Shown here piece by piece: positions 1 to 4,315 of a DNA stretch of 6,852 nucleotides. Under the pieces are notes generated by a model. It ran no database searches. It saw only the letters and a list, made by a program, of their open reading frames with translations, and was not told the DNA's origin. A program made the position numbers and the translations under genes. Each line of letters starts with the position of its first letter. The stretch's first letter is position 1. Source of the DNA: an uncultured Lachnospiraceae bacterium (GTDB lineage: Bacteria; Bacillota; Clostridia; Lachnospirales; Lachnospiraceae); assembly GCA_910589385.1 (NCBI GenBank), contig CAJUTU010000083.1, forward strand, positions 1-6,852. Direction: 5' to 3'.

Positions 1-1
1 C

Positions 2-538
2 ATGGAGATAACGGGAATTAAAAATATACATCCGTCAGCATCAAAGGCATCATCCAAGAAAGGCTGGAAGCTGACGGACTCCCTGCGGGAGAAGATAACG
101 GCGCTTGCGAGGGAGGATGCGGCGCAGGGTGTCTATATGGGGAACCTGTTCCTCGCCCTGCGGAAAAGCGAGGTGGCGAAAGTCGCGCCGGACAGGGCGG
201 CTCTGATGGGGAAGGTCAGCCAGAGGATGGCGGACATGGGGAACATGAAGCAGATTGAGGAAGCGGACAGAAGGTGGCTTTGCCTCCTGTTCGGAGAGCC
301 GTATGAGGCGAGGTTCCAGTCCGGGGGAGCCGCCGCCCATGTGTATGACGGGAACGGTGACGAGGTGCTGACCTATACCGCAGGCGTGGGCTGGCATGAG
401 AAGGAGTCGAGGGCGGAGACGGAGGTGCATGGCGCATTGAAAGCCGCCTACTATGGTGCGTACCATGCGGCGAGGCAGGAGATAAATGCCGGTGTTTCCG
501 GAATGGAAGCGCAGGGCGGTTTTGACGCGGGGGCGTAG
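2..538 (+). CDS. Unrecognised conserved-looking hypothetical protein (possibly 5' partial)
   Basis: A frame of 178 codons opens with ATG at base 2 and ends with TAG. The sequence before it is outside the window, so this Met may be internal and no ribosome binding site can be judged. The protein is soluble-looking, with no signal peptide or membrane segment. The N-terminal third is basic and Ser/Ala-rich. The middle is helical, with a charged stretch around residues 70-95. Residues 112-160 contain YDGNGDEVLTYTAGVGWHEK followed by an Ala/Tyr-rich helix (ALKAAYYGAYHAARQE). I do not recognise the family and assign no function. The DNA is clearly GC-richer, with heavy use of G- and C-ending codons, than the AT-rich regulator gene downstream. 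It may therefore belong to different DNA, such as host chromosome or an older insertion. The coding call rests on length, codon bias and a plausible protein. Confidence 0.7.
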   Translation: MEITGIKNIHPSASKASSKKGWKLTDSLREKITALAREDAAQGVYMGNLFLALRKSEVAKVAPDRAALMGKVSQRMADMGNMKQIEEADRRWLCLLFGEPYEARFQSGGAAAHVYDGNGDEVLTYTAGVGWHEKESRAETEVHGALKAAYYGAYHAARQEINAGVSGMEAQGGFDAGA

Positions 539-554
539 GAAAAAATACAAATGA

Positions 555-725
555 GGAATAGCGGCAGTGCGGCATGACGGGGGAGGCGTTTATTGGACTG
601 CAGTTCCGGGAATTATCCTCCAGCTTTTATTTATCCCGATGCTTATGGTGGCATTGAATAAGACGGGGGTTGTACGTTTTCACAGAGAACAGAAATTGGC
701 AGTTAAAGCAGGACAGGAACCATAA
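555..725 (+). pseudogene. C-terminal remnant of an integral membrane protein
   Basis: A frame follows the TGA at 552-554 and ends at TAA 723-725. From GTG 567 it would encode 52 residues, but no good ribosome binding site precedes that codon. It reads as a short loop, then a hydrophobic helix (VPGIILQLLFIPMLMVALNK), then a basic cytoplasmic-looking tail (VVRFHREQKLAVKAG). This is how the last transmembrane helix and tail of a transporter look, and it resembles the end of ECF-type S components only in style. With no upstream helices and a different gene ending 16 bases before, I read it as the 3' stump of a gene cut off by a deletion or insertion. A genuine one-helix small membrane protein starting at GTG 567 is the alternative. 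Confidence 0.4.
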
Positions 726-768
726 GGATTCCTAAAAAGTATCTGTTAGTCAAATAGAGGTGATAATA

Positions 769-1074
769 GTGGCTGAGACAGATAAAAGTTTAGTTTATGG
801 AGAATTGAAGATAAATTTTGTGCGCAGGGCAGTTTATGTAAATAGAAAGGAAATAGTTCTTACTAGAATGGAATTTGATGTGCTCTGCTATTTGGCATCC
901 AATCCTGATATAGCTTTCACAAGAGATCAGATTTATGAAGCGGTAAGCAGGGATAATTATGTCGGAGGTTCCTATCTTATCAGGGATATTATTTACCGTC
1001 TTAGGACAAAGCTGGGGATTTCCAATATACAAACACTGCATGGATATGGATATAAATTCAGTCCAAATGATTAA
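769..1074 (+). CDS. Stand-alone winged-helix (OmpR/PhoB-type) DNA-binding protein
   Basis: The product of about 101 residues is essentially only the C-terminal effector domain of an OmpR/PhoB response regulator. It has beta-strands at the start (YGELKINFVRRAVYVN), then the typical LTRMEFDVLCYLASNPDIAFTR segment, the recognition helix around YLIRDIIYRLRTKLG, and the wing hairpin ending in LHGYGYKF. No receiver domain with a phospho-acceptor Asp is encoded, so control by phosphorylation is unlikely; it probably binds DNA constitutively or depends on a partner. GTG 769 is preferred because AGAGGTG (756-762) ends 6 bases before it; an in-frame GTG at 760 lies inside that ribosome binding site. 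The DNA is much more AT-rich than the gene at the left edge. A strong terminator at 1162-1199 closes the unit. Family assignment is firm; target genes are unknown. Confidence 0.85.
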   Translation: MAETDKSLVYGELKINFVRRAVYVNRKEIVLTRMEFDVLCYLASNPDIAFTRDQIYEAVSRDNYVGGSYLIRDIIYRLRTKLGISNIQTLHGYGYKFSPND

Positions 1075-1161
1075 ACATGGTATCTGAATGTCGTAAATTG
1101 TCGATTAAAAAGACAATCTATCTATTTTTCATCTATATTATAAAGATAATTGTGGTATAGA

Positions 1162-1199
1162 ATATAACCCAACCGGAAAGACAGTTGGGTTATATTTTT
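1162..1199 (+). terminator. Rho-independent terminator after the winged-helix gene
   Basis: A perfect 12-base inverted repeat (ATATAACCCAAC at 1162-1173 and GTTGGGTTATAT at 1184-1195) with a 10-base loop is followed by a T5 run (1195-1199). It lies 88 bases after the winged-helix stop and just before the 3' end of the convergent XRE gene. It can therefore end rightward transcription. Its T-run on the reverse strand is poor, so it is probably weaker for the leftward gene. Confidence 0.85.
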
Positions 1200-1206
1200 G
1201 GCAGAA

Positions 1207-1554
1207 TCAGGCTGACGGATTATTCTTTTCACTGACGATTGCTTCCGCTGTGGCAGCAAGGATTTTTAAGCTGCTTTCATCACACTGGGAGAGCAGCCGC
1301 AGCAGCTTTTGATATGTAGAGTCAGTATTGTGGCTGTCGGGAAAAATACAGTCGTCTGCGGATATATCCAGAGTTCTGCAGATGTGGTAAAAATTCTCAA
1401 TGCTTGGGGAACAGCGGCAGCGTTCGAGATCTTTCTGGAAAGAAAGGGAGTGTTCTAAAAGCTCCGCACAGGTTTCCTGTGTCAGATGCAGTTTTTTGCG
1501 GGCTTTTTTCAGCACCTGGCTGAAAATACGGGCATCATTGATTGATAAGGACAT
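1207..1554 (-). CDS. XRE-family helix-turn-helix regulator, Tn916 Orf9-like
   Basis: The product of 115 residues has an N-terminal XRE/Cro-C1 helix-turn-helix at about residues 9-60 (IFSQVLKKARKKLHLTQETC through ENFYHICRTLDISADDCIF). A helical C-terminal tail follows (STYQKLLRLLSQCDESSLKI). ATG 1554 is chosen because AGGAGG (complement of 1563-1568) sits 8 bases upstream; an in-frame GTG at 1561-1563 overlaps that site. Size, strand, domain layout and position facing a sigma-like pair match Orf9 of Tn916 as I recall it, which represses the orf7 promoter. I infer a similar role here: repression of the sigma-like operon starting at 2010 and probably of itself. AGTGTGGC-containing repeats lie on both sides of the intergenic region and are candidate operators. 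HTH family is firm; the Orf9 equivalence is inference from synteny. Confidence 0.85.
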   Translation of the reverse strand: MSLSINDARIFSQVLKKARKKLHLTQETCAELLEHSLSFQKDLERCRCSPSIENFYHICRTLDISADDCIFPDSHNTDSTYQKLLRLLSQCDESSLKILAATAEAIVSEKNNPSA

Positions 1555-1577
1555 TCTAATCACCTCCTAGAAGTAGT

Positions 1578-1590
1578 GTAGTGCCACACT
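1578..1590 (-). promoter_or_regulatory. Candidate operator copy 1 upstream of the XRE gene
   Basis: On the reverse strand this reads AGTGTGGCACTAC, between the XRE ribosome binding site and its presumed promoter. It also contains an inverted repeat in the larger 1575-1590 interval, AGTGT-N6-ACACT. A near copy, AGTGTGGCGCACTAC, is on the forward strand at 1831-1845, differing only by an extra GC in the middle. One copy facing each gene would suit autoregulation by the XRE protein, but nothing here proves binding. Confidence 0.3.
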
Positions 1591-1644
1591 TTCTAAATGT
1601 AAAAATGGCAGAAACACACTTGAAACATATGTTGTAAGACTACT

Positions 1645-1714
1645 AAAAGCGCTCAGTGTGCTGATGAATTAAAAAAAACGTGGTTCATCAGGACATTATT
1701 TGAGTGCTTTTTTT
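1645..1714 (+). terminator. Long two-part stem-loop with T7 tract (terminator or attenuator)
   Basis: AAAAGCGCTCA (1645-1655) pairs with TGAGTGCTTTT (1701-1711) with one G-U pair. Inside it CTGATGAA (1661-1668) pairs perfectly with TTCATCAG (1684-1691). The outer stem runs into T1708-T1714. Two nested stems plus a T-run are not expected by chance. Lying in the 455-base gap between the XRE gene and the sigma-like gene, it would stop or attenuate rightward transcripts, or be the body of a small RNA. No convincing promoter upstream was found. Confidence 0.6.
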
Positions 1715-1715
1715 G

Positions 1716-1752
1716 TGACCATGAGGAAGGATACATGGTCATTGGGGAGTAA
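1716..1752 (+). promoter_or_regulatory. Hairpin with ribosome-binding-site-like loop and 5-codon mini-ORF
   Basis: TGACCATG (1716-1723) and CATGGTCA (1734-1741) form a perfect 8-base stem. The 10-base loop contains AGGAAGGA. The right arm carries an ATG (1735-1737) that opens a five-codon frame, Met-Val-Ile-Gly-Glu, stopping at TAA 1750-1752. Start codon in the stem and ribosome-binding-like sequence in the loop could make a small leader-peptide switch. Such a short ORF can easily be chance, so only the hairpin itself is well supported. Confidence 0.3.
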
Positions 1753-1811
1753 GCATAAGCCGTTTATCGGCGAGGGAATTTTGTTAAAAAAATATATTTT
1801 ATCTTACAAGG

Positions 1812-1851
1812 AAAGTGCGCCTCTGCTGGTAGTGTGGCGCACTACTTTTTT
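1812..1851 (+). terminator. Second terminator-like hairpin in the sigma-operon leader
   Basis: AGTGCGCC (1814-1821) and GGCGCACT (1836-1843) form an 8-base GC-rich stem with a 14-base loop. A T6 run follows at 1846-1851. This has the form of an intrinsic terminator for rightward transcription. Its right half coincides with candidate operator copy 2 (1831-1845), so the same bases could act in DNA as a protein site and in RNA as a terminator. It lies 159 bases before the sigma-like gene, which suits attenuation. Confidence 0.55.
1831..1845 (+). promoter_or_regulatory. Candidate operator copy 2 in the leader
   Basis: AGTGTGGCGCACTAC repeats, in opposite orientation, the site in front of the XRE gene (1578-1590), apart from two extra central bases. 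It overlaps the right arm of the hairpin at 1812-1851, so the repeat may instead reflect RNA structure. The pairing of both copies with divergent genes is the only functional hint. Confidence 0.3.
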
Positions 1852-1858
1852 GGGGTAA

Positions 1859-1969
1859 GTGAAAAACAGGACTGTTATCCGGCATACAGACCGGGTAGCG
1901 GTCCTGTTTCTTTTGTATCCGGGAAACGCTGCATTTATCAGGCCAGGGGTCCTCCGGTTTCATGTCTGA
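1859..1969 (+). CDS. Candidate 36-codon leader peptide ORF
   Basis: GTG 1859 opens a frame of 36 codons ending at TGA 1967-1969. The product would be basic then hydrophobic (VIRHTDRVAVLFLLYPGNAA). The upstream GGGGT (1852-1856) is only a weak ribosome binding site. What makes it notable is where it ends: its last codons are the 5' arms of the hairpin that hides the ribosome binding site of the sigma-like gene at 2010, and its stop codon lies in that hairpin's loop. Translation to the stop would keep the hairpin open. This is the geometry of leader peptides that control resistance genes by translational attenuation. Coding status is inferred from position, not from homology; a longer frame in another phase overlaps it. 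Confidence 0.3.
   Translation: MKNRTVIRHTDRVAVLFLLYPGNAAFIRPGVLRFHV
1864..1914 (+). promoter_or_regulatory. Alternative stem-loops in the leader (attenuator-like)
   Basis: AAACAGGAC (1864-1872) is a perfect complement of GTCCTGTTT (1901-1909), which is followed by CTTTT. Inside, GACCG (1889-1893) pairs with CGGTC (1899-1903), and this local hairpin can extend with ACA/TGT to compete for the same right-hand bases. Two mutually exclusive pairings beside a T-rich stretch are the usual form of an attenuator. No known riboswitch class was recognised. Confidence 0.4.
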
Positions 1970-2003
1970 AGTTTCAAGTTGGACATGAAAAAGACTGGAG
2001 GAC
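1949..2003 (+). promoter_or_regulatory. Hairpin sequestering the sigma-like gene's ribosome binding site
   Basis: GTCCTCC (1949-1955) pairs with GGAGGAC (1997-2003), and TCATGTC (1960-1966) pairs with GACATGA (1982-1988). The two perfect 7-base stems are stacked across an asymmetric internal loop. The outer right arm contains GGAGG (1997-2001), the ribosome binding site 8 bases before ATG 2010. Folded RNA would therefore block initiation of the sigma-like gene. Opening could come from a ribosome on the leader ORF at 1859-1969. Confidence 0.6.
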
Positions 2004-2009
2004 AAAAGA

Positions 2010-2456
2010 ATGGAGAAAAAGCAGACAGATTCGGTGCAGAACCGATTTACTGCATACCTGATGGCGGCGGTGGCAAATAAGCGCATCAGTTATATGGAAC
2101 AGAGGAACCGGAAAAAGGAAAAGGAATACATACAGGTGGATCTCATGGAAAAGAACCATGTGGATTTTGAGGCACAGTATCATGCTTATCTGGCAGAGCA
2201 GTCCCTTCTTTTTTATTTTGGTGATGTGGAGGCATGGGATAATATGCTGGAGATAGACAGCGTGCAACTGGCGAAGTGCATAAACCGCCTGAACAGCCGG
2301 GAACGCAAGATACTATTCGCGCGGGTATTCGGGGAACTGAATTTTAAGGAACTTGGCACAAAATTTGGCATGGAGGCAAAGCAGGCGGAAATGGCGTATT
2401 ACTATATCATCCGCAAGCTGCGCAAAGGAATGGGGGTAGGAAAGGATGAATTTTGA
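2010..2456 (+). CDS. Sigma-70 region 4-like regulator, Tn916 Orf7-like
   Basis: The product has 148 residues. The C-terminal half carries a sigma-70 region 4 / helix-turn-helix: INRLNSRERKILFARVFGEL, then KELGTKFGMEAKQAEMAYYY, ending in IIRKLRKGMG. The N-terminal half is helical and charged (YLMAAVANKRISYMEQRNRK) and resembles the N-terminus of the Orf7 family of Tn916-like elements. In Tn916 this protein helps activate transcription leading into the recombination and transfer genes; the same job is inferred here. ATG 2010 has GGAGG 8 bases upstream, inside a hairpin. The last 11 bases overlap the next gene, so the pair should be co-translated. No region 2 is present, so it may need the neighbouring small protein to act as a split sigma factor. 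Confidence 0.85.
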   Translation: MEKKQTDSVQNRFTAYLMAAVANKRISYMEQRNRKKEKEYIQVDLMEKNHVDFEAQYHAYLAEQSLLFYFGDVEAWDNMLEIDSVQLAKCINRLNSRERKILFARVFGELNFKELGTKFGMEAKQAEMAYYYIIRKLRKGMGVGKDEF

Positions 2457-2628
2457 AATGCTGCTTGAGAGGGCAAAGACAGGGGATAAGGAGGCACAGG
2501 AGGAAATCTTCCGGATGTACCGTCCGCTGCTGATCAAAAACGCAATGGACAGAAATGTGTTTGACGAGGATCTGTATCAGGAGCTTTCTGCCACGCTGTT
2601 AAACTGTATCCGGAAGTTCCGGCTATAG
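2446..2628 (+). CDS. Small sigma-region-2/HTH_16-like protein, Tn916 Orf8-like
   Basis: The product has 60 residues beginning MNFEMLLERAKTGDKEAQEE and continuing IFRMYRPLLIKNAMDRNVFD-EDLYQEL. The 'A..GD..A...I...Y.PLI' pattern with a following acidic 'DEDLYQEL' is the start of sigma-70 region 2 and of the helix-turn-helix proteins that follow Orf7 in Tn916-type elements. It is a little shorter than Tn916 Orf8. ATG 2446 lies inside the preceding gene, with AGGAAAGG just upstream as ribosome binding site, giving an 11-base overlap. Together the two proteins carry the two halves of a sigma factor on separate chains and in reverse order (region 4 first, region 2 second). The final codons contain a perfect 13-base palindrome (2610-2622). 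Function as partner of the preceding protein is inference. Confidence 0.75.
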   Translation: MNFEMLLERAKTGDKEAQEEIFRMYRPLLIKNAMDRNVFDEDLYQELSATLLNCIRKFRL

Positions 2629-2649
2629 GGCAATGGTTCCCGGCCGGAA
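2610..2649. repeat. Clustered CCGGAA/TTCCGG palindromes
   Basis: CCGGAAGTTCCGG (2610-2622) is a perfect palindrome around a central G, at the very end of the Orf8-like gene. TTCCCGGCCGGAA (2637-2649) is a second palindrome built of the same half-sites 15 bases later. Two related palindromes between the regulator pair and the recombinase could be a protein-binding site or part of the recombination region. They may also simply be RNA hairpins; there is no T-run. Confidence 0.35.
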
Positions 2650-2706
2650 AACTGACAGGCTGGGAAAATTGTTGTAATTTGTCAGCATTCTGCGTATAAA
2701 ATGATG

Positions 2707-2829
2707 TGTCGCAAAAGGTATACCATTGGAGATATAGATTCCGGCAGGTATATGCCCCTGTTTTTCTGTCGCAAAAGGTCTGTTTAGAATATTGCGATGT
2801 CGCAGGAGCCGTCAACACCTTTTGCGATA
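2707..2829. repeat. Res-like site: repeated 13-mer half-sites around a central dyad
   Basis: TGTCGCAAAAGGT occurs at 2707-2719 and again exactly 60 bases later at 2767-2779. An inverted copy with one mismatch (ACCTTTTGCGATA) lies at 2817-2829. The midpoint of the second and third copies (2798) falls on another dyad, TGCGA-TG-TCGCA (2793-2804), which has 5-base arms and a two-base centre. Small serine recombinases cut with two-base staggers at dyads, bind half-sites often starting TGTC, and commonly have their site directly in front of their own gene. The serine recombinase starts 26 bases downstream, so this is very probably its target and/or operator. Which dyad is the crossover point cannot be told from sequence alone. 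Confidence 0.6.
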
Positions 2830-2855
2830 CGGAACTTTATGGAAGGAGGACTGTC

Positions 2856-3491
2856 ATGGCATCAAAGAAATTCGGATATGTGCGCGTGAGCACCCGTGAG
2901 CAGAACCCGGATCGCCAGATACATATATTGCGGGATGAGGAGGGTATCGACGAGCGCGACATCTATGTGGAGAAAGAGTCCGGCAGACAGTTTGAGCGCC
3001 CGGTGTACCGATCTCTAGTTGACAACATCCTGCGGGAAGGTGACCTGCTGGTGGTGACGGAGCTGAAGCGGTTCGGGAGAAATTATGGGGAAATCTACAA
3101 AGAGTGGTTCCATATCACAAAGGAGATTGGCGCCGACATCAAAGTAACCTCCATGCCCATTCTGGATACCACGCAGTCAAAGGAACTGGTGGGACAGCTT
3201 ATCACGGATGTTGTGCTTGCGGTGTTCGCATATGTGGCGGATGAAGACTGGACGGAACGGCATGAGCTGCAGCGCCAGGGCATTGAGGTGGCAAAGGCAG
3301 ACGGAAGGCATCTGGGAAGACCAAGGGTAGAGTACCCTGAAAATTGGGAGGACTGTTACGGCAGATGGAAAAGCGGAGTGATCTCAGCGAAAGAGGCCAT
3401 GAAGCTGACCGGGCTGAAGAAGGACAGCTTTTACCGGCTGTCAAAAAAATATGAGTTGGAGCTGGCGGAAGCGGAGGAGGAAAAGCTATGA
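2856..3491 (+). CDS. Small serine recombinase (resolvase/invertase family)
   Basis: The product has 211 residues. The catalytic domain starts FGYVRVSTREQ with nucleophile Ser12 and Arg10. SGRQFERP at 42-49 supplies a further conserved Arg, and ELKRFGRN (69-76) the two active-site Args (72 and 75). A long helix and the HLGRPR hinge (152-157) lead to a C-terminal helix-turn-helix (SGVISAKEAMKLTG-KKDSFYRLSKKYE). It would cut both strands through a Ser-DNA link and resolve, invert or integrate DNA. ATG 2856 is chosen for GGAAGGAGG (2841-2849) and family length; the frame is open further upstream but through the repeats. Odd: residues 131-132 are Asp-Trp where gamma-delta resolvase has Glu124-Arg125, and Trp132 (TGG) is one base from CGG Arg. 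It could be inactive or altered. The next gene's ATG overlaps its stop codon. Confidence 0.9.
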   Translation: MASKKFGYVRVSTREQNPDRQIHILRDEEGIDERDIYVEKESGRQFERPVYRSLVDNILREGDLLVVTELKRFGRNYGEIYKEWFHITKEIGADIKVTSMPILDTTQSKELVGQLITDVVLAVFAYVADEDWTERHELQRQGIEVAKADGRHLGRPRVEYPENWEDCYGRWKSGVISAKEAMKLTGLKKDSFYRLSKKYELELAEAEEEKL

Positions 3492-3927
3492 GCAAGGCTA
3501 AGGATATGGAAAAGAAAGAGATACTGCAGGTCATGGAGAAATACAGAGATTATTTTAAGGAATGGAACGCGGATGTGGCATTTGGTGTGAATAAGGCTCA
3601 TATTTTTTATGTGCTGGCATCGGAAAAGGAATTTGAAACTTTTATATTTTTCCGGACGGCGGACCAGCTTGAAAAGATCATACTGGGTACGATTGCGGAA
3701 AACGTCGATATAATCATGGAAGCAGGAATGGAAGAAATCTCCATGGGATTTTCGGCTAATGAGATGAATGGGGAGTATGGTAAGAGTATAGAGCATTATC
3801 TGCCGGTGCGCTTGTGCAAAAACTGGATGTGCTCTGTAAAGCAGGGGAGCACTGGCAGAAGATGATGACAGTGACATTCAATTCCCTGAAAAATGTCTGC
3901 TCGGATATGGCGGATAGAGAAAAATAA
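3488..3927 (+). pseudogene. Unrecognised recombinase-coupled gene, apparently frameshifted
   Basis: ATG 3488 overlaps the recombinase stop (ATGA), with a GGAGGA ribosome binding site in the recombinase's last codons, so the two are translationally coupled. The intact frame gives 125 residues ending at 3865. Its last 20 or so (after SIEHYLP) are basic and Cys/Trp-rich, unlike the rest. The other frame from about 3793 reads ALSAGALVQKLDVLCKAGEH and WQKMMTVTFNSLKNVCSDMA, stopping at TAA 3925-3927, and this matches the helical acidic style of the first part. Adding one A at about 3792 (ATAGAGC to ATAGAAGC) would join them as SIEALSAGAL and give a 146-residue protein. No slippery sequence for programmed shifting is seen, so a deletion or sequencing error is likelier. 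There are no membrane segments or known motifs. Function unknown. Confidence 0.6.
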
Positions 3928-4009
3928 AAATTTATAAAATAGTTTCAAGAAAACAGAGGCAAAGGAAGTCCTTACTATATGAGAATAAAATTCAGAGGAG
4001 GACTGTTTT

Positions 4010-4246
4010 ATGAAGCAGGGCACATTATTTTATGATCAGGAAAGCGGCAGGTATAATTTCCATTACATTGACGGTGATGGGGACAGACGTGACTATGGAG
4101 GCATTCATTGCGGGGAGGTTCTGGAGTTTAAGCTGAATGAAGTCTGGATTCCCGCCCGTGTGGAGATGGGCATGGACCGGGAATGGTATCTGGTAGGGCT
4201 TCCGGGATTGAAGCTGGACGGGCTGGAGGTGCGTATAGGGGAGTAG
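4010..4246 (+). CDS. DUF5348 family small protein
   Basis: The product has 78 residues: MKQGTLFYDQESGRYNFHYI, then DRRDYGGIHCGEVLEFKLNE, then VWIPARVEM and REWYLVGLPGLKLDGLEVRI. The order 'GTL.YD...RY', 'YGG.HCGE', 'W.P.R.E', 'WYLVGL....L.GL.VRI' matches my recollection of DUF5348, a family of small proteins common in Clostridia mobile elements. It looks like a compact all-beta, cytoplasmic protein; no catalytic residues are evident. GGAGG at 3997-4001 lies 8 bases before the ATG. It is followed after 69 bases by the SRAP gene and probably shares its transcript, or SRAP has its own weak promoter (TATAAT at 4277-4282). Molecular function unknown. Confidence 0.8.
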   Translation: MKQGTLFYDQESGRYNFHYIDGDGDRRDYGGIHCGEVLEFKLNEVWIPARVEMGMDREWYLVGLPGLKLDGLEVRIGE

Positions 4247-4315
4247 TTTTTGCTGGATAGAATATGTGATGCGAGATATAATAAGCGTAGACATTAAGGA
4301 AAGCAGGTATTGCTT

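Noticed and set aside
574..657. 27-codon ORF starting ATGACGGGG
   Set aside because: Its frame crosses the membrane-protein stump in the wrong phase and gives no sensible protein.
760..768. GTG 760 as start of the winged-helix gene
   Set aside because: It lies inside the AGAGGTG ribosome binding site; GTG 769 has correct spacing.
1097..1117. ATTGTC/GACAAT hairpin after the winged-helix gene
   Set aside because: The stem is short and AT-rich and far weaker than the terminator at 1162-1199; not listed as a separate terminator.
1834..2061. 75-codon forward frame over the leader and the start of the sigma-like gene
   Set aside because: It runs through the hairpins and into the well-supported gene at 2010 in another frame, has no ribosome binding site, and its protein is low-quality and basic.
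2706..2855. 50-codon N-terminal extension of the recombinase
   Set aside because: The extension only translates the repeat region (SQKV occurs twice because of the DNA repeat); ATG 2856 has a strong ribosome binding site and matches the family start.
3431..3877. 148-codon reverse-strand frame
   Set aside because: It is antisense to the recombinase end and the coupled gene, with Ser/His/Leu-rich shadow composition and no ribosome binding site.
4250..4282. Promoter for the SRAP gene (TATAAT 4277-4282)
   Set aside because: The -10 is good but the -35 at 17 bases (TGGATA) is poor and no LexA box is present; mentioned only in the DUF5348 entry.
4310..4315. TTG 4310 as start of the SRAP gene
   Set aside because: It would move the catalytic Cys from position 2 to 4, which abolishes SRAP chemistry.
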